This document shows positions 32,167-40,989 of a stretch of 64,000 bases of DNA, in pieces. Source of the stretch: Candidatus Abyssobacteria bacterium SURF_17 (GTDB lineage: Bacteria; Abyssobacteria; SURF-5). The stretch lies in assembly GCA_003598055.1 (NCBI GenBank), contig QZKI01000131.1, positions 1 to 64,000 of the forward strand. Reading direction: 5' to 3'. A program made the translations under genes and the position numbers. The notes under the pieces were generated by a model, which searched no databases, was not told where the DNA came from, and saw only the letters and a list, made by a program, of their open reading frames with translations. The first letter of the stretch is position 1; each line of letters opens with the position of its first letter.

Positions 32167-33393
32167 ATGACTTCAGAGCACACCACACCGAAACTCGAAC
32201 GATGTTCCCGGCAGAAGTTCCTCGTTTGGCTGTCCGTATGGGGATTGCTGCTGGCATGGGGACTGTACGGCGCATTCCTCTGCCTGTTCAAAGGCCTGAA
32301 TCAGACGGGCATGAACAACTATTTCGTCTTCGGACTCTGGATAACCGTTGACCTCGCAATCATAGCGCTGGGGGCCGGCGCCTTTTTCAGCGGGTTCCTC
32401 TTCTATATCCTCAAAGTGGACCATCTCAAAGACTTGATAGGGGCGGCTGTCGTCATAGGGTTTATCTGCTACAGCGGCGCCATTGGAATGCTCACCATTG
32501 ACATCGGGCAGCCGTTGCGCGGCTACTTCAGTTTCTGGCACGCTAACGTGCACTCGATGCTTACGGAAGTGATTTTCTGCATAACCTGTTATCTGTTTGT
32601 TCTTACAATCGAGTTCACGCCGCTGATTCTTGAGAACAAGCGATTGAGCGAATTCCCCCTGTTCAAGTACATCGGCGAAAACCTCCATGGAATCATGGCG
32701 GTGTTCGCGCTGGTGGGGACCTTTCTGTCATTCTTCCATCAAGGGTCGCTCGGCGGAATGTTCGGCGTCTTGTTCGCGCGGCCATTCGCGTATCGTACCG
32801 GCGTCGCCATCTGGCCGTGGACATTTTTCCTCTTCATATTGTCGGCCATTGCCTCGGGTCCGGCACTGACCACGCTCGTGGTCTGGACAACACAGAAGGT
32901 GACCGGAAAACAACTCGTGCGCAGGTCCACGCTGTCAAAACTTGCAAAACTCTCAGCGACGTTATTCTTCGTATATCTGATTTTGAAGGCAGCCGACACC
33001 GTGTATTGGGCAAATGTCACCGCGCCACAGATGGGATTCGCGTTTACTCGGTTCTATCAGGGACCCTACGGAATGGAGCTGTTGTTCCTCGAGCTGTTTG
33101 TCTTCGGGCTGCTGCCGGCCGTGCTCCTGCTGATTCCCAAGGCGCGCGAGCACGATTTTTCGCTCGTCATCGGATGTCTGTTCATCTGCATGGGTATCGT
33201 CCTCAATCGTTTTGTTATGACGGTGCAGACTCTTTCAATACCCGTGCTCCCGTTTGAAAAGTTCGTCGCGTATGCGCCGACCTGGCAGGAATGGGCCGTT
33301 GCAGCGGCGGTTCTCGGATATGGGGTCATCGTGTATTCGCTCAGCTATCGGTACCTTCACCTCTTTCCCCGGGAACATGAGCTGAACGCATAG
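32167..33393 (+). CDS. qrcD: NrfD/PsrC-type membrane subunit, QrcD-like
   Basis: A 408-residue integral membrane protein with about ten membrane segments, of the NrfD family. Early segments include FLVWLSVWGLLLAWGLYGAF and the family pattern YFVFGLWITVDLAIIALGAGAFFSG. Later features are IGQPLRGYFSFWHANVHSMLTEV and FLSFFHQGSLGGMFG. NrfD subunits carry the menaquinone site. With QrcA-C it would reduce menaquinone with electrons from periplasmic cytochrome c. It is followed closely by a small membrane protein gene and the tmc-like genes. Confidence 0.85.
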   Translation: MTSEHTTPKLERCSRQKFLVWLSVWGLLLAWGLYGAFLCLFKGLNQTGMNNYFVFGLWITVDLAIIALGAGAFFSGFLFYILKVDHLKDLIGAAVVIGFICYSGAIGMLTIDIGQPLRGYFSFWHANVHSMLTEVIFCITCYLFVLTIEFTPLILENKRLSEFPLFKYIGENLHGIMAVFALVGTFLSFFHQGSLGGMFGVLFARPFAYRTGVAIWPWTFFLFILSAIASGPALTTLVVWTTQKVTGKQLVRRSTLSKLAKLSATLFFVYLILKAADTVYWANVTAPQMGFAFTRFYQGPYGMELLFLELFVFGLLPAVLLLIPKAREHDFSLVIGCLFICMGIVLNRFVMTVQTLSIPVLPFEKFVAYAPTWQEWAVAAAVLGYGVIVYSLSYRYLHLFPREHELNA

Positions 33394-33424
33394 GGTTGAA
33401 TTCGAACGAAAGGAGTGAAGAAGC

Positions 33425-33649
33425 GTGCTGCCAACAACGTTCGAGTTCCGATGGGATGCCGGTCATATGATCTTTTTCGGCGTCTTCTACGCAGTGGTCA
33501 TCGCAATATTCACGAGTCTCGTCTATGTTGCGGTCAAATCCATCATTGACGTGTATCGAGACATGACAGCCAGGAACGAAGCCAATGCCTCAGAGCATCC
33601 GGAACACCCGCACGAAGCAACGAACGAGGCTGTCATAGCGAAGAGTTGA
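33425..33649 (+). CDS. Small single-span membrane protein in the qrc-tmc operon
   Basis: A 74-residue protein starting at GTG, with AAGGAG nine bases upstream. One membrane helix (MIFFGVFYAVVIAIFTSLVYVAV) is followed by a charged tail ending in a His-rich stretch (EHPEHPHEA). The family was not recognised. Its place between qrcD and tmcD suggests an accessory or stabilising subunit of either complex. Confidence 0.6.
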   Translation: MLPTTFEFRWDAGHMIFFGVFYAVVIAIFTSLVYVAVKSIIDVYRDMTARNEANASEHPEHPHEATNEAVIAKS

Positions 33650-33708
33650 GGCGAAAGCATGGGAGTATCTGATACAAAGGCCGAATCGAGAGAGGGATGG
33701 ATGATTTG

Positions 33709-35016
33709 ATGGAAACATTAGGCGCAATCAAAACAACGGTCGCAGTGAATAGCGCGTCTGTCGGCGATACGTGGGATTGGGAGACCGCAGAAAAACGGAT
33801 CGCTGACCTTCTGGAAATCAGGGGACGCTTTGCCGAAGTGCACGAGGTGACCGTAAGCGCAGACGGGGAGAAAATCGCCGCTCCCGTTAAGACGGATGAT
33901 GGAAATTTCACCGCATGCGTGAACGGTGAGGTCTGGCCTGAGATGTTTGAGCTTCTATGGTATCTCAAATTCAGCCCGGACGGAAAGCTGACGGCCTTAA
34001 CGAAAAGCGACGACCAGTGGACCATCGCGGTGGACGGCGAATGCTGGGAGGAGAAGTTCGAGTACATCTGGAACACTCAATTCAGCGCCGACGGTAAGGT
34101 CATCGCGGCTCAGGCGAAACGCGAAATGGATTATCTGATTGTCGTAAACGGAGCCGTCTGGAGCAACATATTCGTTTCAACCCGAGGACTGGCCGTGAGC
34201 AATGATGGAAGGAAGGTTGCAGCGGTGGTTCAGGCGGTCCCGCTCAAAGAGGCGGACATTTTCGGTTTCCTCGAGGGCACATGGACCCTCGCAGTAAATG
34301 ACAAGAAATGGGATAGGAATTTCATCAATGTGTACCGCCCCACCATCAGTCCCGACGGGAGACACGTGGCCGCAGAGGTGCGGTTGGATATCTGTGAGTA
34401 TACGGTTGCAACAGACGGCGAGCCATGGCAACAACGATTCGGCTGTGTCTGGGAACCCCTGTTCAGGGGTAACCAATCGCTGCTTGCTCCCGTCAGAGTC
34501 GACGGAAACTGGACCTTGGCTGAGAACGGACGCCTCATCTGGAAAGGAGCCTATAATCAACTCTGGTACCAGAGATTCAGCCCGGACGGAAGCAGAATAG
34601 CTGCAGTGGTTTCCCCCGCCTTCGGCAAGTGGACCATCGCTGTGGACGATAAACTGTGGAAAAAGACCTACAATGACGCTGTACTGGAGCCGTTCTTTTC
34701 GCCCGATGGACGGCGGGTGGCAGCTATTGTCAAGGATCAGAACAGATGGACGATTGCCGTCGACGGCATACCCTGGACCGAGACGTTCGATATGGTGTGG
34801 AATCCGGTGTTCAGCCCCGACGGAAACGATGTCATCGCGAAGGTCAATAAGAACGGGCGGTTTACGATTGCCCTGAATGGAAGGGCGTGGAGACGCGATT
34901 TCGAGGCGGTGTGGGAGCCCGTGTTCAGCCCAGACGGAACAAAGGTCCTTGTCAAAGCCGTCGAAGATGGAAAGTATTATCGGCGCGTCGTTCCCATACA
35001 GGAACTCATGGGTTGA
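33709..35016 (+). CDS. tmcD: Tryptophan-rich beta-propeller-like protein, TmcD-like
   Basis: A 435-residue soluble protein built of about nine to ten repeats of about 40 residues. Each repeat pairs a phrase such as FSPDGKxxA with WTIAVDGxxW, a TolB/WD40-like propeller pattern very rich in Trp. This fits TmcD, the tryptophan-rich subunit of the Tmc complex of sulfate reducers, and the adjacent tmcC, tmcB and cytochrome genes support it. No signal peptide is visible, so it should lie on the cytoplasmic side. ATG 33709 is preferred because the ATG at 33697 abuts its AGAGGG. The function of TmcD is not established. Confidence 0.75.
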   Translation: METLGAIKTTVAVNSASVGDTWDWETAEKRIADLLEIRGRFAEVHEVTVSADGEKIAAPVKTDDGNFTACVNGEVWPEMFELLWYLKFSPDGKLTALTKSDDQWTIAVDGECWEEKFEYIWNTQFSADGKVIAAQAKREMDYLIVVNGAVWSNIFVSTRGLAVSNDGRKVAAVVQAVPLKEADIFGFLEGTWTLAVNDKKWDRNFINVYRPTISPDGRHVAAEVRLDICEYTVATDGEPWQQRFGCVWEPLFRGNQSLLAPVRVDGNWTLAENGRLIWKGAYNQLWYQRFSPDGSRIAAVVSPAFGKWTIAVDDKLWKKTYNDAVLEPFFSPDGRRVAAIVKDQNRWTIAVDGIPWTETFDMVWNPVFSPDGNDVIAKVNKNGRFTIALNGRAWRRDFEAVWEPVFSPDGTKVLVKAVEDGKYYRRVVPIQELMG

Positions 35017-35038
35017 AAACGCTAGAGGAGAACATGAG

Positions 35039-35686
35039 ATGTACGAATTCGCTCGAGGACCGCTGGTTTGGATAGCGCTGCTCGTTTTTGCGGGCGGATG
35101 CCTGTACCGCCTTGTCTGGATGGTCCGGGCAGCCAAACAAGACAAGGTGGTTATTCCTTACATGAGCTGGAAATACGGCCTGCGCTCGCTCCTCCACTGG
35201 ATTGTTCCGTTCGCAAGCCGCAACATGAGGCTGCATCCCGTGATGACCGTCGTCACGTTCGTCTTTCATATCTGCTTGCTGCTGACCCCGATTTTCCTCC
35301 TTGCCCATAACGTGCTGTGGCAACAGTCATGGGGCGTCAGTTGGTGGAGCCTGCCGTCCCGTTTGGCAGACGTCATGACGGTCGCAGTGATGGCAGGCGG
35401 CATATTCTTCATCGGGAGAAGGCTGAGGTTGCCGGAGGTCCGCAACGTCACGGACTACTCCGACTACCTCCTGATTGCCGTGGTATTAGCCCCGTTCGTG
35501 ACGGGATTCATTGCATCTCAACAATGGTTTGCTTACAGGACAATGGTGATCCTTCACATGTGGACGGGCGCCCTCATGCTCATGGCAATTCCGTTCACAC
35601 GACTGAGCCACATGCTGTATTTCATATTCACCAGAATGTACATGGGCTCTGAATTTGGCGCGGTCCGAAACGCCAAGGACTGGTAA
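35039..35686 (+). CDS. tmcC: Membrane cytochrome b-like subunit, TmcC-like
   Basis: A 215-residue membrane protein with about five to six segments, of the NarI/DsrM/TmcC type. It starts MYEFARGPLVWIALLVFAGG. Histidines suited to haem b ligation sit in membrane regions: RLHPVMTVVTFVFHICLL and MVILHMWTGALMLMAI. It would move electrons between the periplasmic cytochrome and the cytoplasmic HdrD-like subunit encoded next, possibly through menaquinol. The start at 35039 follows GGAG; the long upstream ORF overlaps tmcD. Confidence 0.85.
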   Translation: MYEFARGPLVWIALLVFAGGCLYRLVWMVRAAKQDKVVIPYMSWKYGLRSLLHWIVPFASRNMRLHPVMTVVTFVFHICLLLTPIFLLAHNVLWQQSWGVSWWSLPSRLADVMTVAVMAGGIFFIGRRLRLPEVRNVTDYSDYLLIAVVLAPFVTGFIASQQWFAYRTMVILHMWTGALMLMAIPFTRLSHMLYFIFTRMYMGSEFGAVRNAKDW

Positions 35687-35722
35687 TGTCCTCGCGAGCC
35701 CTTGAAATGGAGGGTGTTAAAC

Positions 35723-37117
35723 ATGGTCGAGAAGGCTGGTAGCCAGGCAGCACAGGCTGTCGCAGACCCGGAAATCGAAACGAAGGCTAAGAAAATCCGA
35801 CCGGAACAGATGGTAAAGGACCCGGGGCTGGACGAGACCATAAAAAGGCTAACGCCTGAGCAAATTGAAAGCGTTATCAAAAGGGTATTGACGAAAGAGA
35901 CCGCTGCACGGCTCCGAGTGTACCTGGATACGTGCGTTCACTGCGGACTGTGTGCAGAAGCCTGTCACACGTACCTCTCTCGCGACAGAGACCCGGAATA
36001 TTCACCGGTCGCAAAGGTGAAGAACACCCTGTGGGAAATAGTAAAAAGAAAGGGCAAGGTAGATGGAGAGTTCCTGAAGAACGCATCCAGAATCGCGTTC
36101 ACCGAATGCGCCGTATGCCGTCGTTGCAGCATGTATTGCCCCTTTGGAATCGACATCGCCTATCTCTTAATCGTCGTGCGCAGAATACTGAATCTCTTGT
36201 ACGTAGTGCCCGCCTATCTGCAAGACACGACCAACAGCCACGCCGTCACCATGAACCAGATGTGGGTGCAGGAAGATGAATGGATCGACACGCTGCAGTG
36301 GCAAGAAGAAGAAGCGCGAATGGAAATGGCAAAGGCCAGAATCCCGCTTGACAAAGAGGGGGCCGACATAATGTATTCCGTCATCGCGCCCGAGCCGAAG
36401 ATCCTCGCCCAGCTCATCAATTACATGGCGCAGATCATGACCGTCGCGGGCATGGACTGGACGATGCCCGCGACCGACGGCTGGGACAACAGTAATATGG
36501 CAATGTATTCGGGCGACTTTGAGACGATGGGGCGCGTCGAGCGGCAACACTATGAGACAGCGTTCAGGCTGAAAGTAAAAAAGATCGTTATGGGAGAGTG
36601 CGGCCATGCGTTCCGCGGGGCTGCATACGATGGCCCAAAATGGCTCGTGTGGAAACATCCCCCCGTTCCGCTCATCCATGCCGTCGAGTTCTATTACGAC
36701 TTGCTCAAAACAGGCACGATCAAGATTGCCAAGAAATTCCCCGAACCGACAACGGTCCAAGACCCCTGCAACATAGTCCGGGGCAAGGGGCTGGGCAAGA
36801 AGCTGCGCTACGTCATGAATGCACTGTGCGAGGACTTCAGAGACGTGAACCCGAGACTCGAGCACAACTACTGCTGCATGGCGGGCGGCGGCACCATCAA
36901 TTGCGGTCCGCCGTGGACCAGGTCGAGGATGGTAAGCAACAAGGTAAAGGCGGAACAGTTCAAAGCCACAGGCGCAAAAATCATCGTGACCCCGTGTCAC
37001 AACTGCCACAGCGGTATCGAACAACTTGTTTCGTTCTATAAGCTTGGCATGCATGTGAAATTTATCAGTGAAATCCTTGTCGAATGCATGGAAGTTCCCC
37101 AACACTTGAAGGTGTGA
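35723..37117 (+). CDS. tmcB: HdrD/DsrK-like Fe-S subunit, TmcB-like
   Basis: A 464-residue cytoplasmic protein. Two [4Fe-4S] ferredoxin motifs are near the N-terminus (CVHCGLCAEACH about residue 72; CAVCRRCSMYCP about residue 130). C-terminal cysteine-rich (CCG-type) regions follow: NYCCMAGGG preceded by DPCN, and PCHNCHSGIEQL. These are the marks of the HdrD/DsrK/TmcB group, which can hold a catalytic [4Fe-4S] cluster for thiol/disulfide chemistry. Together with TmcC it would exchange electrons with an unknown cytoplasmic partner. GGAGGG lies eight bases upstream of ATG 35723. Only three bases separate it from the next gene. Confidence 0.85.
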   Translation: MVEKAGSQAAQAVADPEIETKAKKIRPEQMVKDPGLDETIKRLTPEQIESVIKRVLTKETAARLRVYLDTCVHCGLCAEACHTYLSRDRDPEYSPVAKVKNTLWEIVKRKGKVDGEFLKNASRIAFTECAVCRRCSMYCPFGIDIAYLLIVVRRILNLLYVVPAYLQDTTNSHAVTMNQMWVQEDEWIDTLQWQEEEARMEMAKARIPLDKEGADIMYSVIAPEPKILAQLINYMAQIMTVAGMDWTMPATDGWDNSNMAMYSGDFETMGRVERQHYETAFRLKVKKIVMGECGHAFRGAAYDGPKWLVWKHPPVPLIHAVEFYYDLLKTGTIKIAKKFPEPTTVQDPCNIVRGKGLGKKLRYVMNALCEDFRDVNPRLEHNYCCMAGGGTINCGPPWTRSRMVSNKVKAEQFKATGAKIIVTPCHNCHSGIEQLVSFYKLGMHVKFISEILVECMEVPQHLKV

Positions 37118-37120
37118 ACT

Positions 37121-38698
37121 ATGGATAAGATGGCTCGCAGTCAAACGGAAACGTTCTTTGCGGCAATGCTGTGTCTTCTTCTCCTCGTGGCTGCCACAGG
37201 GTGTGGGCGGTCGGCCGAAGGAGAAACGTATGGGGAGATAGTGCAGCCGGCAATCGTTGAGGCGTTGGCCCAAAACCAGATCGAAACGCGCGTTGTGATG
37301 GCCCGGCCGGGTGAGTTCAAGAAACTGGAGCGCGCGCCGGTTCTCTTTGACCATCTCAAGCATGTCGATTCACTGAAGAAAGAAGGCTGCGGCACGTGTC
37401 ACACACCCGACGAAAAAGGCAGGGTTACGTATGAATTCTGTGCCGTGAAGCGGGACATGGACAGGCAGGCCCTCATAAATGCCTACCACGAGAAGTGTAT
37501 GAAGTGCCACGACGGACGCGATGAAGCCGCGAAAGAAGCACGCGCGCTCGGCTGCGGCGAGTGCCATGCGGAAAAGGCGGAATACAAGACCGTGGAATGG
37601 TATCAGGCCACATTCGACCATTTCCACCATATCGGTGAGATGGAGAAAGGCTGCGACACATGCCATCATCTCTATGATGAGCAGCAAGCCAAGCTCATAT
37701 ACAAGAAAGGCGAAGAAGTCGCTTGCGGAAAATGTCACAAAGACACGGACGAAGAAAACAAAGAATCGTTGAGAAAAGTGGGCCATACGAGTTGCATTGG
37801 CTGCCACGAGAAAAAATTCCTCGCGGCCGAGACCAAGATGGACCCATACGCATGCGGCAATTGTCATAGACCGGAGGCCAAGCCGCGGCCGCCCGAACCT
37901 AAGGCGCTCGTCGCTCGGTCATACCAGGCGGATCCGACAAATCTGCTTATAAGCTATCCCGGAACGATATTGCCGCCTGTCCCGTTCGACCATGAGAAGC
38001 ACGAGAAACAAGGCGGCAAGGAGGACTGCAACAAGTCATGCCACCATTTCCACGTGCGAACGCTCGTGGCATTCGACCCGCCTTTCCTCAAGACAGGCGA
38101 CGCATGTCGGCAATGCCACGCGCAGTCCAAGGTCTCGATACCGGCTGACGCCATGAGTGCCGACAAGGTCTACCATGATCCGGAGGCGTCACATAGCTGC
38201 ATCGGCTGCCACACCCTGAAAAAGAAAGAGGACGAATCAGCCAAAGGGCCTGTCACCTGCAAGCAATGCCATACGGGAGGAATAGCTCCAAAGCCGGTTC
38301 AAGTGGAACCAACTTCTCCGCCCGACAAGGGACCGGAAACTTATGTGATTGCCCGGCTCACGCGGAAATACATGCCGGTGAAATTCCAGCATGCGATGCA
38401 TACCAAGATGATTGAGGACTGCACCTATTGCCATCATCATGGTCCCGAAAAGGAACAACCCACATGCGCTACGTGTCACGGCGCGCCGCTTGACTTCACC
38501 AAAGTGACGAGACCGCGACTTCTCAGCGCCTACCATCGCATGTGCATGGGTTGCCATAAGAGCATGGGCATCGGGCCGGTCACCTGCACGAAGTGCCACG
38601 AGGAGAGAGAAGGCAGCTACATCCCGGGCCAGCGACTGCAAACGACAAAGGCCATAAACCACGAAGTGGAACTCGCAGACATGGCGAATTCCCTGTGA
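37121..38698 (+). CDS. tmcA: Large multihaem class III cytochrome c (HmcA/TmcA-type)
   Basis: A 525-residue periplasmic cytochrome with a lipoprotein-like N-terminus (LLLLVAATGC). I count 14 CxxCH sites plus one CxxxCH (CNKSCH), arranged in cytochrome c3-like units. The first unit appears to have a lost site, where CAVKR stands in the place of a haem motif. That is closest to the 16-haem HmcA; Desulfovibrio TmcA has only four haems, so the name here reflects operon position. It would take electrons from hydrogenase or formate dehydrogenase cytochromes and feed the TmcBC membrane unit. It probably ends the qrc-tmc operon. Confidence 0.8.
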   Translation: MDKMARSQTETFFAAMLCLLLLVAATGCGRSAEGETYGEIVQPAIVEALAQNQIETRVVMARPGEFKKLERAPVLFDHLKHVDSLKKEGCGTCHTPDEKGRVTYEFCAVKRDMDRQALINAYHEKCMKCHDGRDEAAKEARALGCGECHAEKAEYKTVEWYQATFDHFHHIGEMEKGCDTCHHLYDEQQAKLIYKKGEEVACGKCHKDTDEENKESLRKVGHTSCIGCHEKKFLAAETKMDPYACGNCHRPEAKPRPPEPKALVARSYQADPTNLLISYPGTILPPVPFDHEKHEKQGGKEDCNKSCHHFHVRTLVAFDPPFLKTGDACRQCHAQSKVSIPADAMSADKVYHDPEASHSCIGCHTLKKKEDESAKGPVTCKQCHTGGIAPKPVQVEPTSPPDKGPETYVIARLTRKYMPVKFQHAMHTKMIEDCTYCHHHGPEKEQPTCATCHGAPLDFTKVTRPRLLSAYHRMCMGCHKSMGIGPVTCTKCHEEREGSYIPGQRLQTTKAINHEVELADMANSL

Positions 38699-38791
38699 TG
38701 CCGCGCGCCGGGCCGAGAGGTATCGTTCCTGATACGACCGGCCACTCCGTGGCTCGCGCCATCAATAATCATGCAAGGATAGGGTGCTCCC

Positions 38792-40585
38792 ATGGTAGAA
38801 ACGGAATGGCAGCGGTGGCTGCACAGCCAGCTCTTTGAGCAGGTTCCGTGCTGCATTGCTGTCATAGACCGACAGTACAATATCGTCGAAAACAACCGCG
38901 CCTTTCGGGATGTGTTCGGAGAAGGCAAGGGCAAGAAGTGTTACGAGATTTACAAGGGCAGGAAAGACCGTTGTCCTGACTGCATGGCCGCCCATACATT
39001 CGCCGACGGCAGACCCCGAGTGAATGACGAAGTGGGCATTGACCATAGGGGGCGCAAGGCGAACTATCTCGTCCATGTATCACCCGTCATCGCCCCGGAC
39101 GGGTCCGTGCCATATGTTGTAGAACTTTCCACCGACGTCACCGAAACCAAGCGACTTCAAAAGGAATATCAAATACTGTTCGAGCGCGTTCCCTGCTTCG
39201 TCATGGTGCTCAATAGAGACCTGCGAGTCGTTCGCGCAAACGAGCGCGTCCGCGAGGTGTTCGGAGAATGCGTGGGCGAACACTGCTATAAAATACTCAA
39301 GCACCGGTGGGAGAAGTGCGAGGACTGTCCTGCCGAGCGCACCTTTGCCGATGGACAATCCCACAGCTCGAAACATGAGGGGACGAACAAGCATGGCGAG
39401 AAAACCCACTATGTAGTAAACACGTCCCCGTTGCTGACGGGCAACCACCATGTCGCTCATGTCATCGAGATGGCGCTCGACCTCACGGAAACGCACCGTC
39501 TGGAGAACGAGCTCGCCAAAGAGCATTTCCTCCGTGAAATCCTCATCGAAAACTCCATGGACGGCGTCATTGCCACACAGCCTGATGGAGAGGTGCTGAT
39601 CTTCAACCCGGCCGCCGAGCGCCTCCTGAAATACCGGGCGGAAGACCTCCTGAAAAAACAACCTCCGGACACGCTGTTCCCATCTGAATTTCTCGCATTG
39701 AAGGAGTCCGGCAAAGATGTGTGCGTCCTGCCGGAAACAACAATGGCCGCACGCGATGGAGAAAAAATCCCCGTTCGCTTCACTGGTGTGGCATTGAAGC
39801 AGGGCGATGAATTCATTGGAAGCGCAGCTTTCCTCCAGGATTTGCGCGAAATCAAGCAGCTCGAGCGAGAAAAAATCGAGGCCGAGCGGTTCGCCGCCGT
39901 TGGCCAGACCGTCGCAGGACTCGCCCACGGGATCAAGAACCTCGTCACCGGACTCGAAGGCGCAATGTATGTATTCAATACCGGCCTCAAGAAAGGCGAA
40001 CAATCCCGAATAGACCAAGGTTGGGAAATGCTCAACCGTAACATCGAAAAAGTGTCCGCGCTCGCAAAGAACCTGCTCGCCTTCTCGAAGGGTCGGACAC
40101 TTAAAGTGGAATGGACTGACCCGAACGAGCTGGTGCGCGAGGTCGTGGCGCTCTTTCACGATGCTGCGCGTCAGAACGGAATTGACCTCGCCGCGGAACT
40201 CCAAGAAAATATCGAGCCGGCGCCAATGGAACCGCAAGGCATCCACGAATGCCTGACGAATCTGGTCTCCAATGCGATTGATGCCTGCAAAACGAGCGAT
40301 AAGCCGCGTTGCAGCATTGTCGTGCGCAGCCGCGAGGAAGGCGGTTCACTTATACTCGAAGTCGAGGATTCCGGCTGTGGAATGGACTCCGAGACCAGGC
40401 AGAGGATATTCACCAACTTCTTCACCACCAAAGGGGCGGGAGGAACCGGTCTCGGTTTACTCATCACGCGCCGCATCGTGCAAGAACACGGCGGTACAAT
40501 CTCCTTCGAATCCATCTTCGGTAAAGGCTCGTTATTCAGAATCGTATTCCCTCGACACTTATTGCCTCAACCTCCAGAAGCGTGA
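38792..40585 (+). CDS. Soluble PAS sensor histidine kinase
   Basis: A 597-residue cytoplasmic kinase with no membrane segment. Three PAS domains are visible (about residues 10-120, 125-235 and 245-360). The first two carry a cysteine cluster (CYEIY with CPDC; CYKIL with CEDC) like the PAS domains of both sigma-54 activators. The HisKA H-box is GLAHGIKN. HATPase boxes are NLVSNAIDAC, EDSGCGMD and GTGLGLLITRRIV. No receiver gene is next to it. The NtrC-type regulator at 48825 is the nearest candidate partner. It sits just after the qrc-tmc genes and before the sigma-54 promoter at 40881. Confidence 0.85.
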   Translation: MVETEWQRWLHSQLFEQVPCCIAVIDRQYNIVENNRAFRDVFGEGKGKKCYEIYKGRKDRCPDCMAAHTFADGRPRVNDEVGIDHRGRKANYLVHVSPVIAPDGSVPYVVELSTDVTETKRLQKEYQILFERVPCFVMVLNRDLRVVRANERVREVFGECVGEHCYKILKHRWEKCEDCPAERTFADGQSHSSKHEGTNKHGEKTHYVVNTSPLLTGNHHVAHVIEMALDLTETHRLENELAKEHFLREILIENSMDGVIATQPDGEVLIFNPAAERLLKYRAEDLLKKQPPDTLFPSEFLALKESGKDVCVLPETTMAARDGEKIPVRFTGVALKQGDEFIGSAAFLQDLREIKQLEREKIEAERFAAVGQTVAGLAHGIKNLVTGLEGAMYVFNTGLKKGEQSRIDQGWEMLNRNIEKVSALAKNLLAFSKGRTLKVEWTDPNELVREVVALFHDAARQNGIDLAAELQENIEPAPMEPQGIHECLTNLVSNAIDACKTSDKPRCSIVVRSREEGGSLILEVEDSGCGMDSETRQRIFTNFFTTKGAGGTGLGLLITRRIVQEHGGTISFESIFGKGSLFRIVFPRHLLPQPPEA

Positions 40586-40688
40586 GATAAGACGTCCTAG
40601 CACCTTCCAAATTTTCCGTACATGAACGCGGATGCCGCAGCCCTCTTGCCTTGAGTTTCCCCTCCCCGGAATCTCCTCTTCCCATCAG

Positions 40689-40726
40689 TGTTGACTTTCT
40701 CAACAGGCCTCGTTGATTTTCTCAAC
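40689..40726. promoter_or_regulatory. Tandem activator sites GTTGA-N5-TCAAC
   Basis: Two inverted repeats, TGTTGA-CTTTC-TCAACA (40689-40705) and GTTGA-TTTTC-TCAAC (40712-40726), have centres about 22 bases apart, that is two helical turns on the same DNA face. They lie about 156 bases before the -24 element. This is the layout of an upstream activating sequence for an NtrC-type protein. Confidence 0.65.
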
Positions 40727-40880
40727 AGCATAACCATATATTCAATATAGACTTAACGAATATGCTGATTTTTGCAATAGTTGGTAGAGTTCTTGTTACA
40801 CAGCGGGTATTCAAATAGAAACATTCGTAACCAACTGTCTCTCAATGAGATACCGCAATTTAGCATGCCCCAATTCTGTT

Positions 40881-40896
40881 AGGCAAGCAAATTGCC
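40881..40896 (+). promoter_or_regulatory. Sigma-54-type promoter of the GcvH-like/NrfD operon
   Basis: AGGCAAGCAAATTGCC has GG and GC exactly ten bases apart with TTGC at -12; the -24 part (AGGCAA) is weaker than at the other promoters. With the tandem activator sites upstream, it is the likely start of the transcript for the five genes from 40990. Confidence 0.6.
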
Positions 40897-40989
40897 GTTA
40901 TAGAATCACATGAGACGGGGGAAAAATCCGACCAGAACCGCAAGCTACAGAGCTCAGAGCTTTTCTGGTCACAAGGGGAGGATTTCATT

